Assembly (NCBI GenBank): GCA_018714105.1
Contig: DVNW01000024.1
Span: 92,828-156,827, forward strand
Reading direction: 5' to 3'
Length of the DNA stretch: 64,000 nucleotides
Source of the DNA: Candidatus Faecicola pullistercoris
Lineage (GTDB): Bacteria > Bacillota > Clostridia > Christensenellales > CAG-917
Numbering within the stretch: position 1 is the first letter of the stretch; each line of letters opens with the position of its first letter. The notes below the pieces were generated by a model, which saw only the letters and a program-made list of their open reading frames with translations, was not told the DNA's origin and did not search any database. Both the position numbers and the translations under genes were made by a program. Of this stretch, positions 30,101-33,891 are shown one piece after another.

Positions 30101-30748
30101 ACGAGCGAACTCAGCCTGAGCGGAAGTATGCCTGCGGGCGTTACCGCTTACAACAACATTTACTGGAAGGTTGAGAAGTACAATTACTCGACTCTTACCA
30201 CCAACGTAAACGTCATGACTTTCAGCGGCAACGACTTTACCGGTAATTACACCGGCACGAAGAACGTGGTTTACAATAAAGACAGCGTGGTTTACAGCCT
30301 GTCGCAGATAAATAACACGTCGGCTGCACCCACGAGAACGCTGGATACCTCCGAGCCCTGTAAATACGTGCTTACCGCTTATATCGGAAGAGTTTATCAG
30401 AACGGCGGCAACATAGTCGTATGGGGCGAACAGGCCTCCGTTCAGTACACTGTTCTCGTGGGCGGCTATCAGGAAACTTCGATTACCGAATCCTTTATGG
30501 GAGCATGGAGATCGGACGATAATCAGTATAACTATATCGTCTTCGACGCCAACACGGCGAGAACGGGCAGGTTTATTACGTCAAGCAGTCAGGCCTTTAC
30601 GTATACTTACACCAAAGACGAGACTACCGGCCTTGCCACTATTACCACGAGTACCGGCCTGACCATCACTCAGACGGCTAACGGTCAGTTGAAGTGCAGT
30701 AACGGCATTACTTTTGTGCCTTACGATTTGCAGACAGCCGTTGTATGA
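12140..30748 (+). CDS. Giant modular lipoprotein, 6,202 residues, function unknown
   Basis: One uninterrupted frame preceded by TTAAGGAGG. Residues 1-30 are a lipoprotein signal peptide: KK-rich start, hydrophobic core and lipobox LFAAC with the acylated Cys at about 30, so the N-terminus should be anchored to the outer face of the membrane. Residues about 120-4690 hold some 15 divergent tandem modules (see repeat entries). Residues about 4750-6120 hold Ig-like repeats, and about 6125-6202 form a separate small domain starting near GAWRSDDNQYNY. There is no LPXTG, SLH or C-terminal membrane anchor, and very few Cys. No catalytic motif is visible. Possible roles are adhesion, glycan binding, an envelope-spanning fibre or lipid handling; none is shown. 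It is monocistronic with its own promoter and terminator. Confidence 0.93.
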   Translation: MKSKRVDLKKLLLVAVMAVLVLVLFAACGDKAGTGSVSGGTNNAGGDSSGAGSTSVVMRNGDALEMLFDAMIESKNSGYLDEKFMNFEFSTFFILEREMVYKTYYVDFKGALDIQNGKDSKLSIVIREDDNGTDKVIMGIYGEGGNIYIDTRNVSDTGVQVLKIDDFDLEWFVEVLDSLFTELDLGGFMEGLNPSELIGGLLGDLGSIGGMIEGLLGTSLSATLVTLAGDGQETVVTTDASGVTTMSIPLSTLNGLLPIALGMIPTLAGDIMGDIYDIAEIAFGWDLNTILGSIGKDIGAGLVINGELIDGRFNGMDFEVRISDNRPEGSMGEDSAPFDPLSLRLGANNFSIGSTPSFEIPDFSNMLVEDFSLTTINADVEIEINAKEHTYTLNGLDTAMGNIISSLLDLDKYTELANMPIAVDDTVFRLWVKIRAEIDLKDNRNTQGLVEIYGGENNSLRAGLYYSGANEAVYVDLSGMGGGRYKIGSYVKTTEQTVTTKNTSGQYILMQDGYFEVYDPSNSAHVKRGNEYRYDLTNVTTSSNESINLNNIIKDSLLDLIKAEVPSLMRLIGSLTGDNSPIIKGEGAASADDIAAAAAIAEAVNEGRIVIPRYYGSDAFAQATVETSVDTMALIKQILANIEIIRGEERLEFDKIMLDLSGSVLDTILSMVQPGLVLPVTRADVVIDSEDMFGINGIFIDLALGTAEEPDLFTLSLPITLSYGTHIDDWQMPNFNDSSKPFIDISLNTDENGNMESFSTIALSLSGEIKLSAAQTNWELTQLESLLYGLLLTLNIENDIELHYGFTVDVNLDITKISTDTINAISAKVQLIKNPDINSEATISIYFVEGKLYLDAQKAGIPPVMIDVSSLMNGVDFAGLLFSKDPTAGGQATATADPADNTGDTTGDTSGGEGSSIDALALIGALIKGVNINSGGLEVLIATNFIQKLIEVIGAESLDQNLIDFMESFQITEGSGIAIQFEGLNLSQLWIAANIGVSSGDDFALDLGLGLGHILVGLEPINVTPVNAGDFADIMSTLKFGLNMSAQVDISASKNDIELAEMLGALFGSIALNLNIEEDINPGIEVNLSANLDLGTVPEYNETQLKLEIYGVSSGKLLAGIYYSEGMLYADIGLLGVEKFYMPLDIITLIQGAIADAGTDNPDSAGASVDIAAALDGLDVLVMLSNQHLQVEVAGGITAALLSIVVDAIEGDGTSSSITPEMLDLINRQIAYLKGEGEPVDGFDIPDIGLSAEITWKDDNNSPLLNALGLDVNLYILDDAGAKAANIAIGVHDIGISFKCVDLLAGIDLGQFTYAPLITIGDNNEIGVNLENVYFQTIGYIYLAAFETGAEDNSVRLGDYLTQFFETDGDGNIVNNENADIFNAIVDLCLRFRVYNSIDAYAGFRIAANLNLDPLINKGENDAVDVAAILSGSELALEIFNGKYSEENDPLISLYLQNGIAYLRLAGDAANDVRLKVNLFNTGLLDLISGASAAADGEGTQGGTTTEPAEEPMDIQSIMKIIDGVLSSISVNRTEISVNLAANLLGTVIDLILEKEGTVLPELNEENSKLWFALDDNGNIALNLMLGIDPIAIGLSLGNLSIGFSEGTVVPVSEEMRFESDYKSLADLSQLSLSAQAGINVNFYQSELPVGDIISSFVSDLAFALDLDIEEDVELALYANLSANLDFASVDNTQIALEIYLERETSDIMVLGAYIDGADIYLNFPALNISAVKITNISALEEVMSDIYNSISGLLGQIEGGGAAMATADGDVQDAMDAIFILSDNYIKIQITNQLIVGVLRMLPTFGVSMESSLVDSLVGLIEMLGLEVNLGYDTDDFVLDVAIETAYLGLGIWLGNPVISVERFDDLLAPVEANPGIYTEFSTEGNVYVELEFAIRYALAQGETDLSPLLDSILSTVNIEGFDLKGLLNGLLIRLATTSDAKGQLGVKVMANANVMNMINNADSGDIASLILDNIEAGIEISVGSKKAYVMLTQFDPAGGDNTSAYLFFKLDEIGAPNFKLNLTELIGSAGNLDAGDGASSTEAAAAGDTVSDPETEDTTLQMISKLLNLEGNGIALGGRGLEITLAREIIAVLLSQFIDGFVVYDENGELTDAALALTFVDETKDDSAFKTVETAEDSEIADNRPYVKIDGTYVLFESDNPAHAGLQQYYKVRSTGITFKTDDPRNGGKASFNIDLALNLGLDIGISIYGYAVGFGSDNLYIPLGDKNSYADINNIMQDKLYVSIDGYFDLSAVRDEDYNLSPLIGGLLGDNEMVSGLADLLTVLSLKEFQNLVQFRISASLTLGDLIGGETDLSRMEASIVIFRTLETLEEEILIGLYLRDNNLYIDARGFKQDPDYPVLRVADFTDGLMNIIGSLSTGTDEASTLSTEDDGAQGSADGDELGLALDIVLGSAGLGVVVYEDLVYALIAMLAPSLDLDLSVFGDINLSVMLNFNEAESLRDISLDIGLGIGALNLGLGIGNVVIDINSENVIVPDEVVENSRNIVEMPLSLGLVLQVELSADQGVLDVGTLLSDFIPGLNLEVNVPDNGGTAMLLEIAIDVTVNLGDFNTLEAAVTVTNKSTHNNDVLLKVIYSGGVIYVDGSGLGISKVSITGLDLGGLLEDKLGGMLGHETADGAAIASAEAFDPSAAAILVLLDGHKIGIEIGMDLIRWVLDIPAIKEQVDINKYLPDGLDISAFFDINYLNDDGLLDLSIFLKAQIANLLGIGFGLSDILIDFEPKTLNDIQDTSEYVEIMSLTLTEDAEGNIAIEPEIKLEYVGLGLELSVESVMSGGNGGADDPDGQGGVLDMSTLFSPLFPAVENLMTQIKLPEDVLNHIIVSIDANVRLLDLIDLLSGDEEISIETLDFGALLEMVELSIEIYNEIEQEILVGLYLKGGNVYIYLQGIGLQNIVIEKSFIINIIDAVMPASGAAGSSMAAMASDGTDDTSAILGTVATIVNTFITGLDITGQTLVLVIENSYLVDLIHLVFPDMNMGQIPELDIGKNSISINMHRGHFVKYAEASEYELFYAKDMTGKYVFVNGAPAVYDENEPDHRGLARYNLYVLQGEEYIEYDINNAEHQGLDIYIFPQRNGLLEVDLSFYTSTLGIYLPAPEISLTGIEIELPVGTWVSATDVRGVSLELRGTMGVDTADTTGKEGFTAGNILGGILGDLEAPLLLDGFSASVEYEICAYIGFDYSLAPTKSFSLTDLDLSIRLGKTAYDESGNIISQSPQITIVYSSATQTAYLDLAFFGLPKLSLGGISLTTLLNDVLGDAMKGDADGSAVTTDGIEGEATENIFTKYPSVIAIMQPNMLAAGISAKFIIALVEVIAGEKADDIVKYFPNVGLEIDATSYPLSLGLILQLQNADCQKVVDLFLTFNGFDYDEFGMANGSDIRFYTQGEYNGEYIIVDPNEFTSVGNINIDADTSIGEEVFDFNLEKLALELQISLDFIAPEEIKDWSEYFTAIFGMSDEEFDMLIAVLEKDSNSSITLTLQANVNLAGLINGFDLNGTEILLALDIKSDISSQANMRFAITVAGKENGVASVYIDLSGWRNKGQYKLDLNIGSLLSGAIGGASAQNIAGATAEPNYGLLPENIFSIINGIFGYLQFSDSTITVGFNNQIISAIFDLLLANNPNFEQGMEMPTVEGGLSIDTTNWTVSLNMKFDSNMDIKLGIKNIKVGTSPSEAVPGSGSLLPENADSFTDIMDMRLLVELIGSMSYQATQSSETNPAVDLSGILSLITNESGLPLIQNPQLQIRIGEDISMEHAINTRLYVDTADFMNLKVAIEIFKNKADAQVPGATPQIGIYLDGSDIFVDLGGLGIPKLHIANVNLGKIINDAIDSVDILAELGIVRGGASASSDATASVDSWWGETAIENAASAYLALIFAPEKFAIGVNVAMIDAIVQIVMRSRGEVVEEGTQLLPNFGELGLEIDSTSGKPLPAMRLKLLNAAGGTSLEGVFKLDDIVLNASDFSAGYTYGSWANTSTGQYGFVGDTSRTTTYNGFMEHVYSAMEAGEYSTVYDLESGKILLDKIAIGADLTFSLNTKEGVNDINSGNYKSSLQYYLSKLINSFLGDADDPDFLSKFAVVAGENKEMIYTVSIRIVVNVGSLITDSGFDIMGILDSEMSIEAYIGGQYNKKILGLYKLENDSTIYADLSGLGLPKIQLFGLDAIMGMLPALGAASDNAMSTAVFAAADTDAEVAFAELVLQDGLIGINIEPEFIYQILEYAGYEVGSSSDGYKTMEYVTEDNKVMQVPLPNAQSVSITLNILDKLESLDLTVFADQLGTTLSFGLSNLQLTTDTDGFIPDSMKPVTDEYGALQLASGGELSLTNILSSVLEAHDLNLGITYAKNNTTSQGSNRKSQTVITIRTTKNGDTSQSGGINHGNNKLNAALNINTPANTNNKIDIYLYNNKISGDISGAFTKGIVGGVLNLNTFKDMEFADLNIIELIGNLGSASASANVATSSADGTEGDTSGGLLGDMTINDILKGIKVNWWYGNVHNNLTPNERYSTIRIELGTQLINTLMILVNNLIYGFATDQTDEQKAAFDALSYEEKLAVVRGYVNNLDELLYNFVVDMLSDLAGINIGTVLGIVPQTRQEIKNLIESLLPLPILNDGQKAYIDITLDKGTIGSGDMALVHEIGIYLGCEKGTAYGSLPSNSAFIVINNNGINIKNAVSAQWANSNEAATLMNNTYSVTNPFDPWELSASALTDASRLPQRAYLFFGDGTNNMNTQASGGNTTEFTGLSGSAVVWDSSSVNLVPGTTSTMYGYAGNQRLGSITVQVSNTYGMKSLYGYLDADNNFIRSTSLVIDATGTTPNSLASMPKTIVIVLNNGYYQVLTMQESILDNTEQTKPVIPGITDKATTLYGNFGLLSDIPDSLDDESGNYEIEFWYQYLRSGTIQSKFNLTLVNRKVSEIVLPVSAKLADGSVVTDKYNFVGDSSTFDVFNLKPYNYDIGASLAELTTVDVVFADGSTGRISADWSAAVAKLNRYYNKDAAYKGVDVTLDVSVGGAEGIAQTVPLRVYVESKVVKGLTKTDGASRTFNYNPYEEYNIQSILKGSNVYFDIEVGGADAVSTAISNLHVNLPELSAEDKSFDGKGSFIITFLIGGVEVTDSEGNVTVVGAQEAKARVYVNAKILSSATVQVDDIANALNLIGNNNNGTSGFDVLPYISNTVNAKFADGTSTLLKVKSANMASEVKVTNAGGVFTADIVVGSLYDQDNVNDQSIRANLIVPRINIMEVRAVQSGFTSDSPVYVTYNKGGQTVTTIEYTDFWASVGNVSALVNGVASAAIGEVAGSVKIGSEQFDVVVTDTKPELGSSYTRGALGSALTVSAMSAADDLAVASADGFLDGFVEITDVEWRSITFDPMTDKQVYYPEQIEVTLSDGSTKIVGAEFYSFTEGAKNGLEILRYRTLNLQDGYGNLIENRMYEAAYYATAQVRLYEGVDEKFVTVPVTVPGRVVVGDTVSTQVTIVNPYSYTYDPASAFFSLQKTATVTFDGGDYRNFTLHWNQSDIAIPVIAENGATFSARVTYGEGLQTFTQAVSIVVRPYILTPEKLSAVQDALDAKTFYAYDLSGTGDNNPYNIANYPSEVTFAIGLTGSETLSLRWDLSALKFNYEGGVRDITVLAGNDMYGYQDVVLKIDIKPCIIESINIAEMLPAQFVNYATGLDILTVGRKTPAEVSASAATANVKFRGIDGVYSESVLWTIEGLDTLDFSGGSKNAVITIRDRDIAGAQKYNMTFVYTPLGITEVRNVGGGNIFNNLTINPYESSVLNTPDSVEAVFTDNRTIVFNTAGTNGYKLIWDRSGYNTSYNSTECYVNAKLNFDGITYSQKFEFNVINYRANKISWGGTEYNVVDGKVTGYTYQLDPFDPNNQAVNKNVTVRFTADTGESMTKSFTANVSMLDGFKLTTAGGNYRAALKVGNNETIYVDVYVVNRTITIGGKDVAAASNDELKAIASIAGSYSLGAGLTLPSSTSELSLSGSMPAGVTAYNNIYWKVEKYNYSTLTTNVNVMTFSGNDFTGNYTGTKNVVYNKDSVVYSLSQINNTSAAPTRTLDTSEPCKYVLTAYIGRVYQNGGNIVVWGEQASVQYTVLVGGYQETSITESFMGAWRSDDNQYNYIVFDANTARTGRFITSSSQAFTYTYTKDETTGLATITTSTGLTITQTANGQLKCSNGITFVPYDLQTAVV
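12500..26190 (+). repeat. About 15 divergent tandem modules of roughly 305 residues
   Basis: Each module has a beta core of the form G-(I/L)-Y-Y-S-G-G-x-x-Y-(I/V)-D-L-S-G-L-G-x-x-K. Cores begin near 12547, 13516, 14660, 15481, 16480, 17255, 18100, 19140, 19900, 20810, 21850, 22735, 23560, 24570 and 25360, a mean spacing of about 915 bases. From the third core on, most are followed by an Ala/Ser/Asp/Gly-rich linker and then a motif like G-L-E-V-x-I-x-x-x-F-I-x-x-L-I, near 14938, 15694, 16729, 17485, 18370, 19387, 20110, 21055, 22073, 22984, 23821, 24776 and 25693. A Leu/Gly/Asp-rich beta segment (such as LGLDVNLYI) completes the unit. Copies are too diverged to show long DNA repeats. Confidence 0.85.
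26395..30470 (+). repeat. Ig-like tandem repeats in the C-terminal quarter of the giant lipoprotein
   Basis: A recurring pattern of about 100-130 residues, x-V-x-V-x-F-A-D-G-S-T followed 8-12 residues later by an aromatic strand such as ADW, LHW, LRW or VLW. Instances start near 27062 (VDVVFADGSTGRISADW), 27691, 28307, 28650, 28940, 29236, 29510 and 29818, with weaker ones near 26400 and 26740. The pattern resembles bacterial Ig-like group 4 domains, which serve as stalks or binding domains in surface proteins. Confidence 0.7.
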
Positions 30749-30757
30749 CGATAAAAC

Positions 30758-30786
30758 AAAAGGCCGCCTTCGGGCGGTCTTTTTTA
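30758..30786 (+). terminator. Terminator of the giant gene
   Basis: GGCCGCC (30762-30768), a TTCG tetraloop, GGCGGTC (30773-30779), then a run of seven T. The stem contains one G-U pair. Confidence 0.9.
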
Positions 30787-30815
30787 TACCTTTCAGTACG
30801 TTGTTTTAAAATCTA

Positions 30816-30844
30816 TTGTAAATATTTTTCTGCTGTGATATAAT
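30816..30844 (+). promoter_or_regulatory. Promoter of the SPFH/zinc-ribbon operon
   Basis: TTGTAA (30816-30821), a 17-base spacer and TATAAT (30839-30844), with TG at 30836-30837 (extended -10). Confidence 0.7.
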
Positions 30845-30881
30845 ATGGTATATATGCGACGACAACAAAAAGGAGATCGTT

Positions 30882-31931
30882 ATGGGTTTTATTAAAAGAC
30901 AACTTCTTAAAGTTATAGAATGGCTTGACGAAAGCAGCGATACCATCGTTTACAGGTACGACGTACCCGACAGATACGCGATTATGAAGGGTTCTCAGCT
31001 TACGGTAAGAGAATCGCAGGTCGCCGTGTTTGTGGTGGAAGGCAAAATCGCGGACGTATTTACGCCCGGAAGATACAGGCTGTCTACCGAAAACCTGCCT
31101 ATACTTACCTGGCTCTGTTCCTGGAAATACGCCTTTGAAACCCCGTTTACCGGAGAGGTTTATTTTGTAAATACAAAACAGTTTATCGACCAGAAATGGG
31201 GGACGGCTAACCCCGTTATGATGCGCGACGCCGATTTCGGAGTTATCAGGCTGAGGGGCTACGGCATTTATTCGTTCAGAGTGCAGGACGCAGGAAAGCT
31301 GATGAAAGAACTTTCCAGCACCAACAAGGTGTTCAAAACCGAGGACGTTTCCGACCAGCTCAGGAAAATGATAGTTTCCAACATCACCGACGTTATAGCC
31401 GAGGCTAAAATCCCCGCGCTCGATCTGGCCATGCACTATACCGAACTTTCCGAAATGACAATGAAGGAACTCGGAGGAAAGTTCGAGGAGTACGGTATCG
31501 AACTGACGGGCTTTTACATAGAAAATCTTTCGCTCCCGCCCGAAGTGGAGAAAATGCTGGACGAAAGGACTTCTATGGGCGTTATCGGGGACAAAATAGG
31601 TACTTATACGCAGTTTCAGGCGGCTCAGGCCATGCGTGAGGCCGCGAACAATCCTTCGGGAGGACTGGCCGGCGCGGGCGTAGGTCTGGGCGCGGGACTG
31701 GGTATGGCGGGTATTTTTACAGAAGCCATTAAAAACGCGAAGGACGCACCTTCCAAACCTGCCGCAAACGCCGCCGCAAGCTGTCCTAAATGCGGAGCCG
31801 CCGTGAGCGCGAAGGCAAAATTCTGCCCCGAATGCGGAGAAAAACTAGCGGCTAAAAAGTTCTGTCCCGAATGCGGACACGAGTGCAAGGCTTCGGCTAA
31901 ATTCTGTCCCGAATGCGGAACTAAATTCTGA
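30882..31931 (+). CDS. SPFH-domain protein with C-terminal zinc ribbons (YdjI-like)
   Basis: 349 residues. Residues about 25-235 form an SPFH/virion-core-like domain (YFVNTKQFIDQKWGT, then VIRLRGYGIYSFRV). A Gly/Ala-rich stretch (GAGVGLGAGLGMAG) follows, then C-terminal CxxC pairs (CPKCG, CPECG twice, CPECGTKF) forming double zinc ribbons. There is no membrane segment. In Bacillus subtilis, YdjI works with the zinc-ribbon membrane protein YdjG and with PspA in envelope stress; the next gene here is YdjG-like, which supports the same kind of complex. No PspA is seen in the window. Confidence 0.85.
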   Translation: MGFIKRQLLKVIEWLDESSDTIVYRYDVPDRYAIMKGSQLTVRESQVAVFVVEGKIADVFTPGRYRLSTENLPILTWLCSWKYAFETPFTGEVYFVNTKQFIDQKWGTANPVMMRDADFGVIRLRGYGIYSFRVQDAGKLMKELSSTNKVFKTEDVSDQLRKMIVSNITDVIAEAKIPALDLAMHYTELSEMTMKELGGKFEEYGIELTGFYIENLSLPPEVEKMLDERTSMGVIGDKIGTYTQFQAAQAMREAANNPSGGLAGAGVGLGAGLGMAGIFTEAIKNAKDAPSKPAANAAASCPKCGAAVSAKAKFCPECGEKLAAKKFCPECGHECKASAKFCPECGTKF

Positions 31932-31939
31932 TTATTGAT

Positions 31940-33016
31940 ATGGCAGAAGATGTAGTCAACGGCCAAATCAGCCGTACAGACGTAGTTAAATGTTCCGCTT
32001 GCGGCGCCGATATGATTTTCGACGTCGAGTCGGGCAAGCTCAAATGCCCCTATTGCGGCACCTCGGACGACGTAGAAGCTAACGCTTTCGAAAACGAAAG
32101 GGATTTTAACTCTTTCGACGAGTCCCTGATAAGCAAGGAAGAGGGAACGGTTACTTACAGATGCCCGAACTGCCATGCCGAAACCGTTATGCGGGAGTTC
32201 GGCGCGTCGGCAAAATGTCCTTTCTGCGGGGCTACCAATATTATTGCGCTGGAGGATATGCCCGGGCTTAAACCGGACGCCATTCTGCCTTTCAAAGTTA
32301 CAAAGGATGAGGCCTCGGCACGAAGCAAAAAATGGGTAAGAGGTAAGCTGTTCGCTCCCTCTTCGCTTAAAAAAATATTCGCGCCCGATAAGATGGAACC
32401 CGTCTATCAGCCCGCTTTTTCTTTCGATTCGGACACTGTGTCGAGATACGACGGCAGGCTTGGCGAGGACTATACCGTTACCGTGGGCACGGGTAAAAAC
32501 AGGCGTACGGAAACCCGTACCAGATGGTACTACGTTCACGGAAACCATCTTAAAAATTTCACGAACTTGGTTATAGAGGCCAGCCCGCATCTCGATCAGA
32601 AACAGATGGACAAAATAGGCCCGTTCGATATCTTTAATTCGGTGGAATACAACAAGGAATTCCTCGCGGGGTTCATGGCCGAACGCCACGATATTTCGGT
32701 AAACGACGGCTTCGCCGTGGCAAAAAACAAAATGGACGCCGAAATAAGAAGCGAAATTATCGCACAGTACAACGCGGACAGGGTAGACTATCTGAACGTG
32801 GATACCAAGCATACGCGTACAGCATTCAAGAATATGCTTCTTCCCGTGTATTGCTGCACTTTTAAATTCAAAAGCAAGGTGTATAACTATTTCGTCAACG
32901 GCCGTACGGGCAGGGTCAACGGGAAAACGCCCCTTTCGCCCTGGAAAGTCGGTATCGCCGTCGTTATCGGAATCGCTTTGCTGTTCGGAATTTATAAAAT
33001 ACTTACCGGTAACTAA
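31940..33016 (+). CDS. Zinc-ribbon membrane protein (YdjG-like)
   Basis: 358 residues. Two N-terminal zinc ribbons (CSACG with CPYCG, and CPNC with CPFCG) precede a long soluble domain (about 100-320) and one C-terminal membrane helix (about 334-352, VGIAVVIGIALLFGIYKI) with a very short tail. That makes it a tail-anchored protein with a cytoplasmic body. It starts 8 bases after the SPFH gene, in the same operon, and probably recruits that protein to the membrane by analogy with YdjG/YdjI. Confidence 0.8.
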   Translation: MAEDVVNGQISRTDVVKCSACGADMIFDVESGKLKCPYCGTSDDVEANAFENERDFNSFDESLISKEEGTVTYRCPNCHAETVMREFGASAKCPFCGATNIIALEDMPGLKPDAILPFKVTKDEASARSKKWVRGKLFAPSSLKKIFAPDKMEPVYQPAFSFDSDTVSRYDGRLGEDYTVTVGTGKNRRTETRTRWYYVHGNHLKNFTNLVIEASPHLDQKQMDKIGPFDIFNSVEYNKEFLAGFMAERHDISVNDGFAVAKNKMDAEIRSEIIAQYNADRVDYLNVDTKHTRTAFKNMLLPVYCCTFKFKSKVYNYFVNGRTGRVNGKTPLSPWKVGIAVVIGIALLFGIYKILTGN

Positions 33017-33042
33017 AATTTCATATAAAGGAGACTTTTATT

Positions 33043-33255
33043 ATGGCTAAAATTTCAAAAGAAATGCTCATCGCAGACGCTTTGAAGGCCGCTAAAAACC
33101 CCGAAGCTCTCGCTGACGTTCTGTTTTCTTACGGTATGCATTGTCTGGGTTGCGCGCTCGCTCACGGAGAAACCATAGAGCAAGCGGCAGAAGTTCACGG
33201 CGTGAACGTAGATGAGATGGTTGACGCTCTCAATAAGGCCGCCGAAGCCGAATAA
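33043..33255 (+). CDS. DUF1858 redox-disulfide domain protein
   Basis: 70 residues with a strong AAAGGAGA site. The domain is the small helical DUF1858 fold, with the CxxC pair in MHCLGCALAHGETIEQAA. Relatives are annotated as hybrid-cluster-protein-associated disulfide domains and probably bind metal or cycle a disulfide; no activity is established. The XRE-cupin regulator gene begins one base after its stop, so the two are likely co-translated. Confidence 0.85.
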   Translation: MAKISKEMLIADALKAAKNPEALADVLFSYGMHCLGCALAHGETIEQAAEVHGVNVDEMVDALNKAAEAE

Positions 33256-33256
33256 T

Positions 33257-33805
33257 ATGGATAGGGATAATTTGTCGATTGCAAAAAGATTGGCCGAACT
33301 GAGGACGTTTAACGACCTCTCCGTCGAGGATACGGCCGAAAAACTCGGCATCACCGCCAAGGAATACGCTTCGTTTGAAAACGGCGAGGACGAAATACCC
33401 ATATGGCTGATTTATAAATTTGCCGCAATGGTGGATATCGAGCCTGCCTATATTACCACGGGCAAGGTTCCGACTAAGAAAAATGCCAACGTGATTTATG
33501 CCGGGAAAGGGGATAAAATCCAAAGATATCCCGGTTATTCCTTTACGGCGCTGGCTTCGGAATTCGAAAACAAAATCATGAAGCCCATGCTGGTAAACAT
33601 AGCCCCGAGCGACAGCCCCGAGCTGGTTTGCCACGGCGGACAGGAGTTTAACTACGTACTGGAAGGCATGCTAAGAGTCATAGTCGGGCAGGAAGAGTTC
33701 TATTTACGGGCGGGCGACAGCCTTTATTTCGATCCTTCGCTTCCGCATGCTCAGCTGGCTATGGGGGATAAAGAGGCAAAATTCCTGACCATTATTACCG
33801 AATAA
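33257..33805 (+). CDS. XRE-family regulator with a C-terminal cupin domain
   Basis: 182 residues from ATG 33257; the frame is open further upstream, but those codons overlap the DUF1858 gene. Residues about 8-60 are an XRE helix-turn-helix (SVEDTAEKLGITAKEYASFE) and about 105-180 a cupin_2 barrel (GGQEFNYVLEGMLRV, then LRAGDSLYFDPSLPHAQL). Proteins of this layout usually sense a small ligand and repress neighbouring genes; the ligand is unknown. It is the last gene before a very strong terminator. Confidence 0.9.
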   Translation: MDRDNLSIAKRLAELRTFNDLSVEDTAEKLGITAKEYASFENGEDEIPIWLIYKFAAMVDIEPAYITTGKVPTKKNANVIYAGKGDKIQRYPGYSFTALASEFENKIMKPMLVNIAPSDSPELVCHGGQEFNYVLEGMLRVIVGQEEFYLRAGDSLYFDPSLPHAQLAMGDKEAKFLTIITE

Positions 33806-33822
33806 CGGTATTACCGCTGCAA

Positions 33823-33858
33823 AAAAGCCCCGCGCAATCGGTTGCGCGGGGCTTTTGT
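33823..33858. terminator. Strong terminator after the XRE-cupin gene
   Basis: A 15-base perfect stem (33823-33837 with 33842-33856), loop TCGG, A-run on the left and TTTT on the right. It could act in both directions. Confidence 0.95.
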
Positions 33859-33891
33859 AATAAAAAACGCCTTTTTATTTATAATATCTTT

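Noticed and set aside
12140-30748. Sortase (LPXTG) or S-layer anchoring of the giant protein
   Set aside because: The C-terminus has no LPXTG, hydrophobic helix or basic tail, and no SLH motif is seen; only the N-terminal lipobox is supported.
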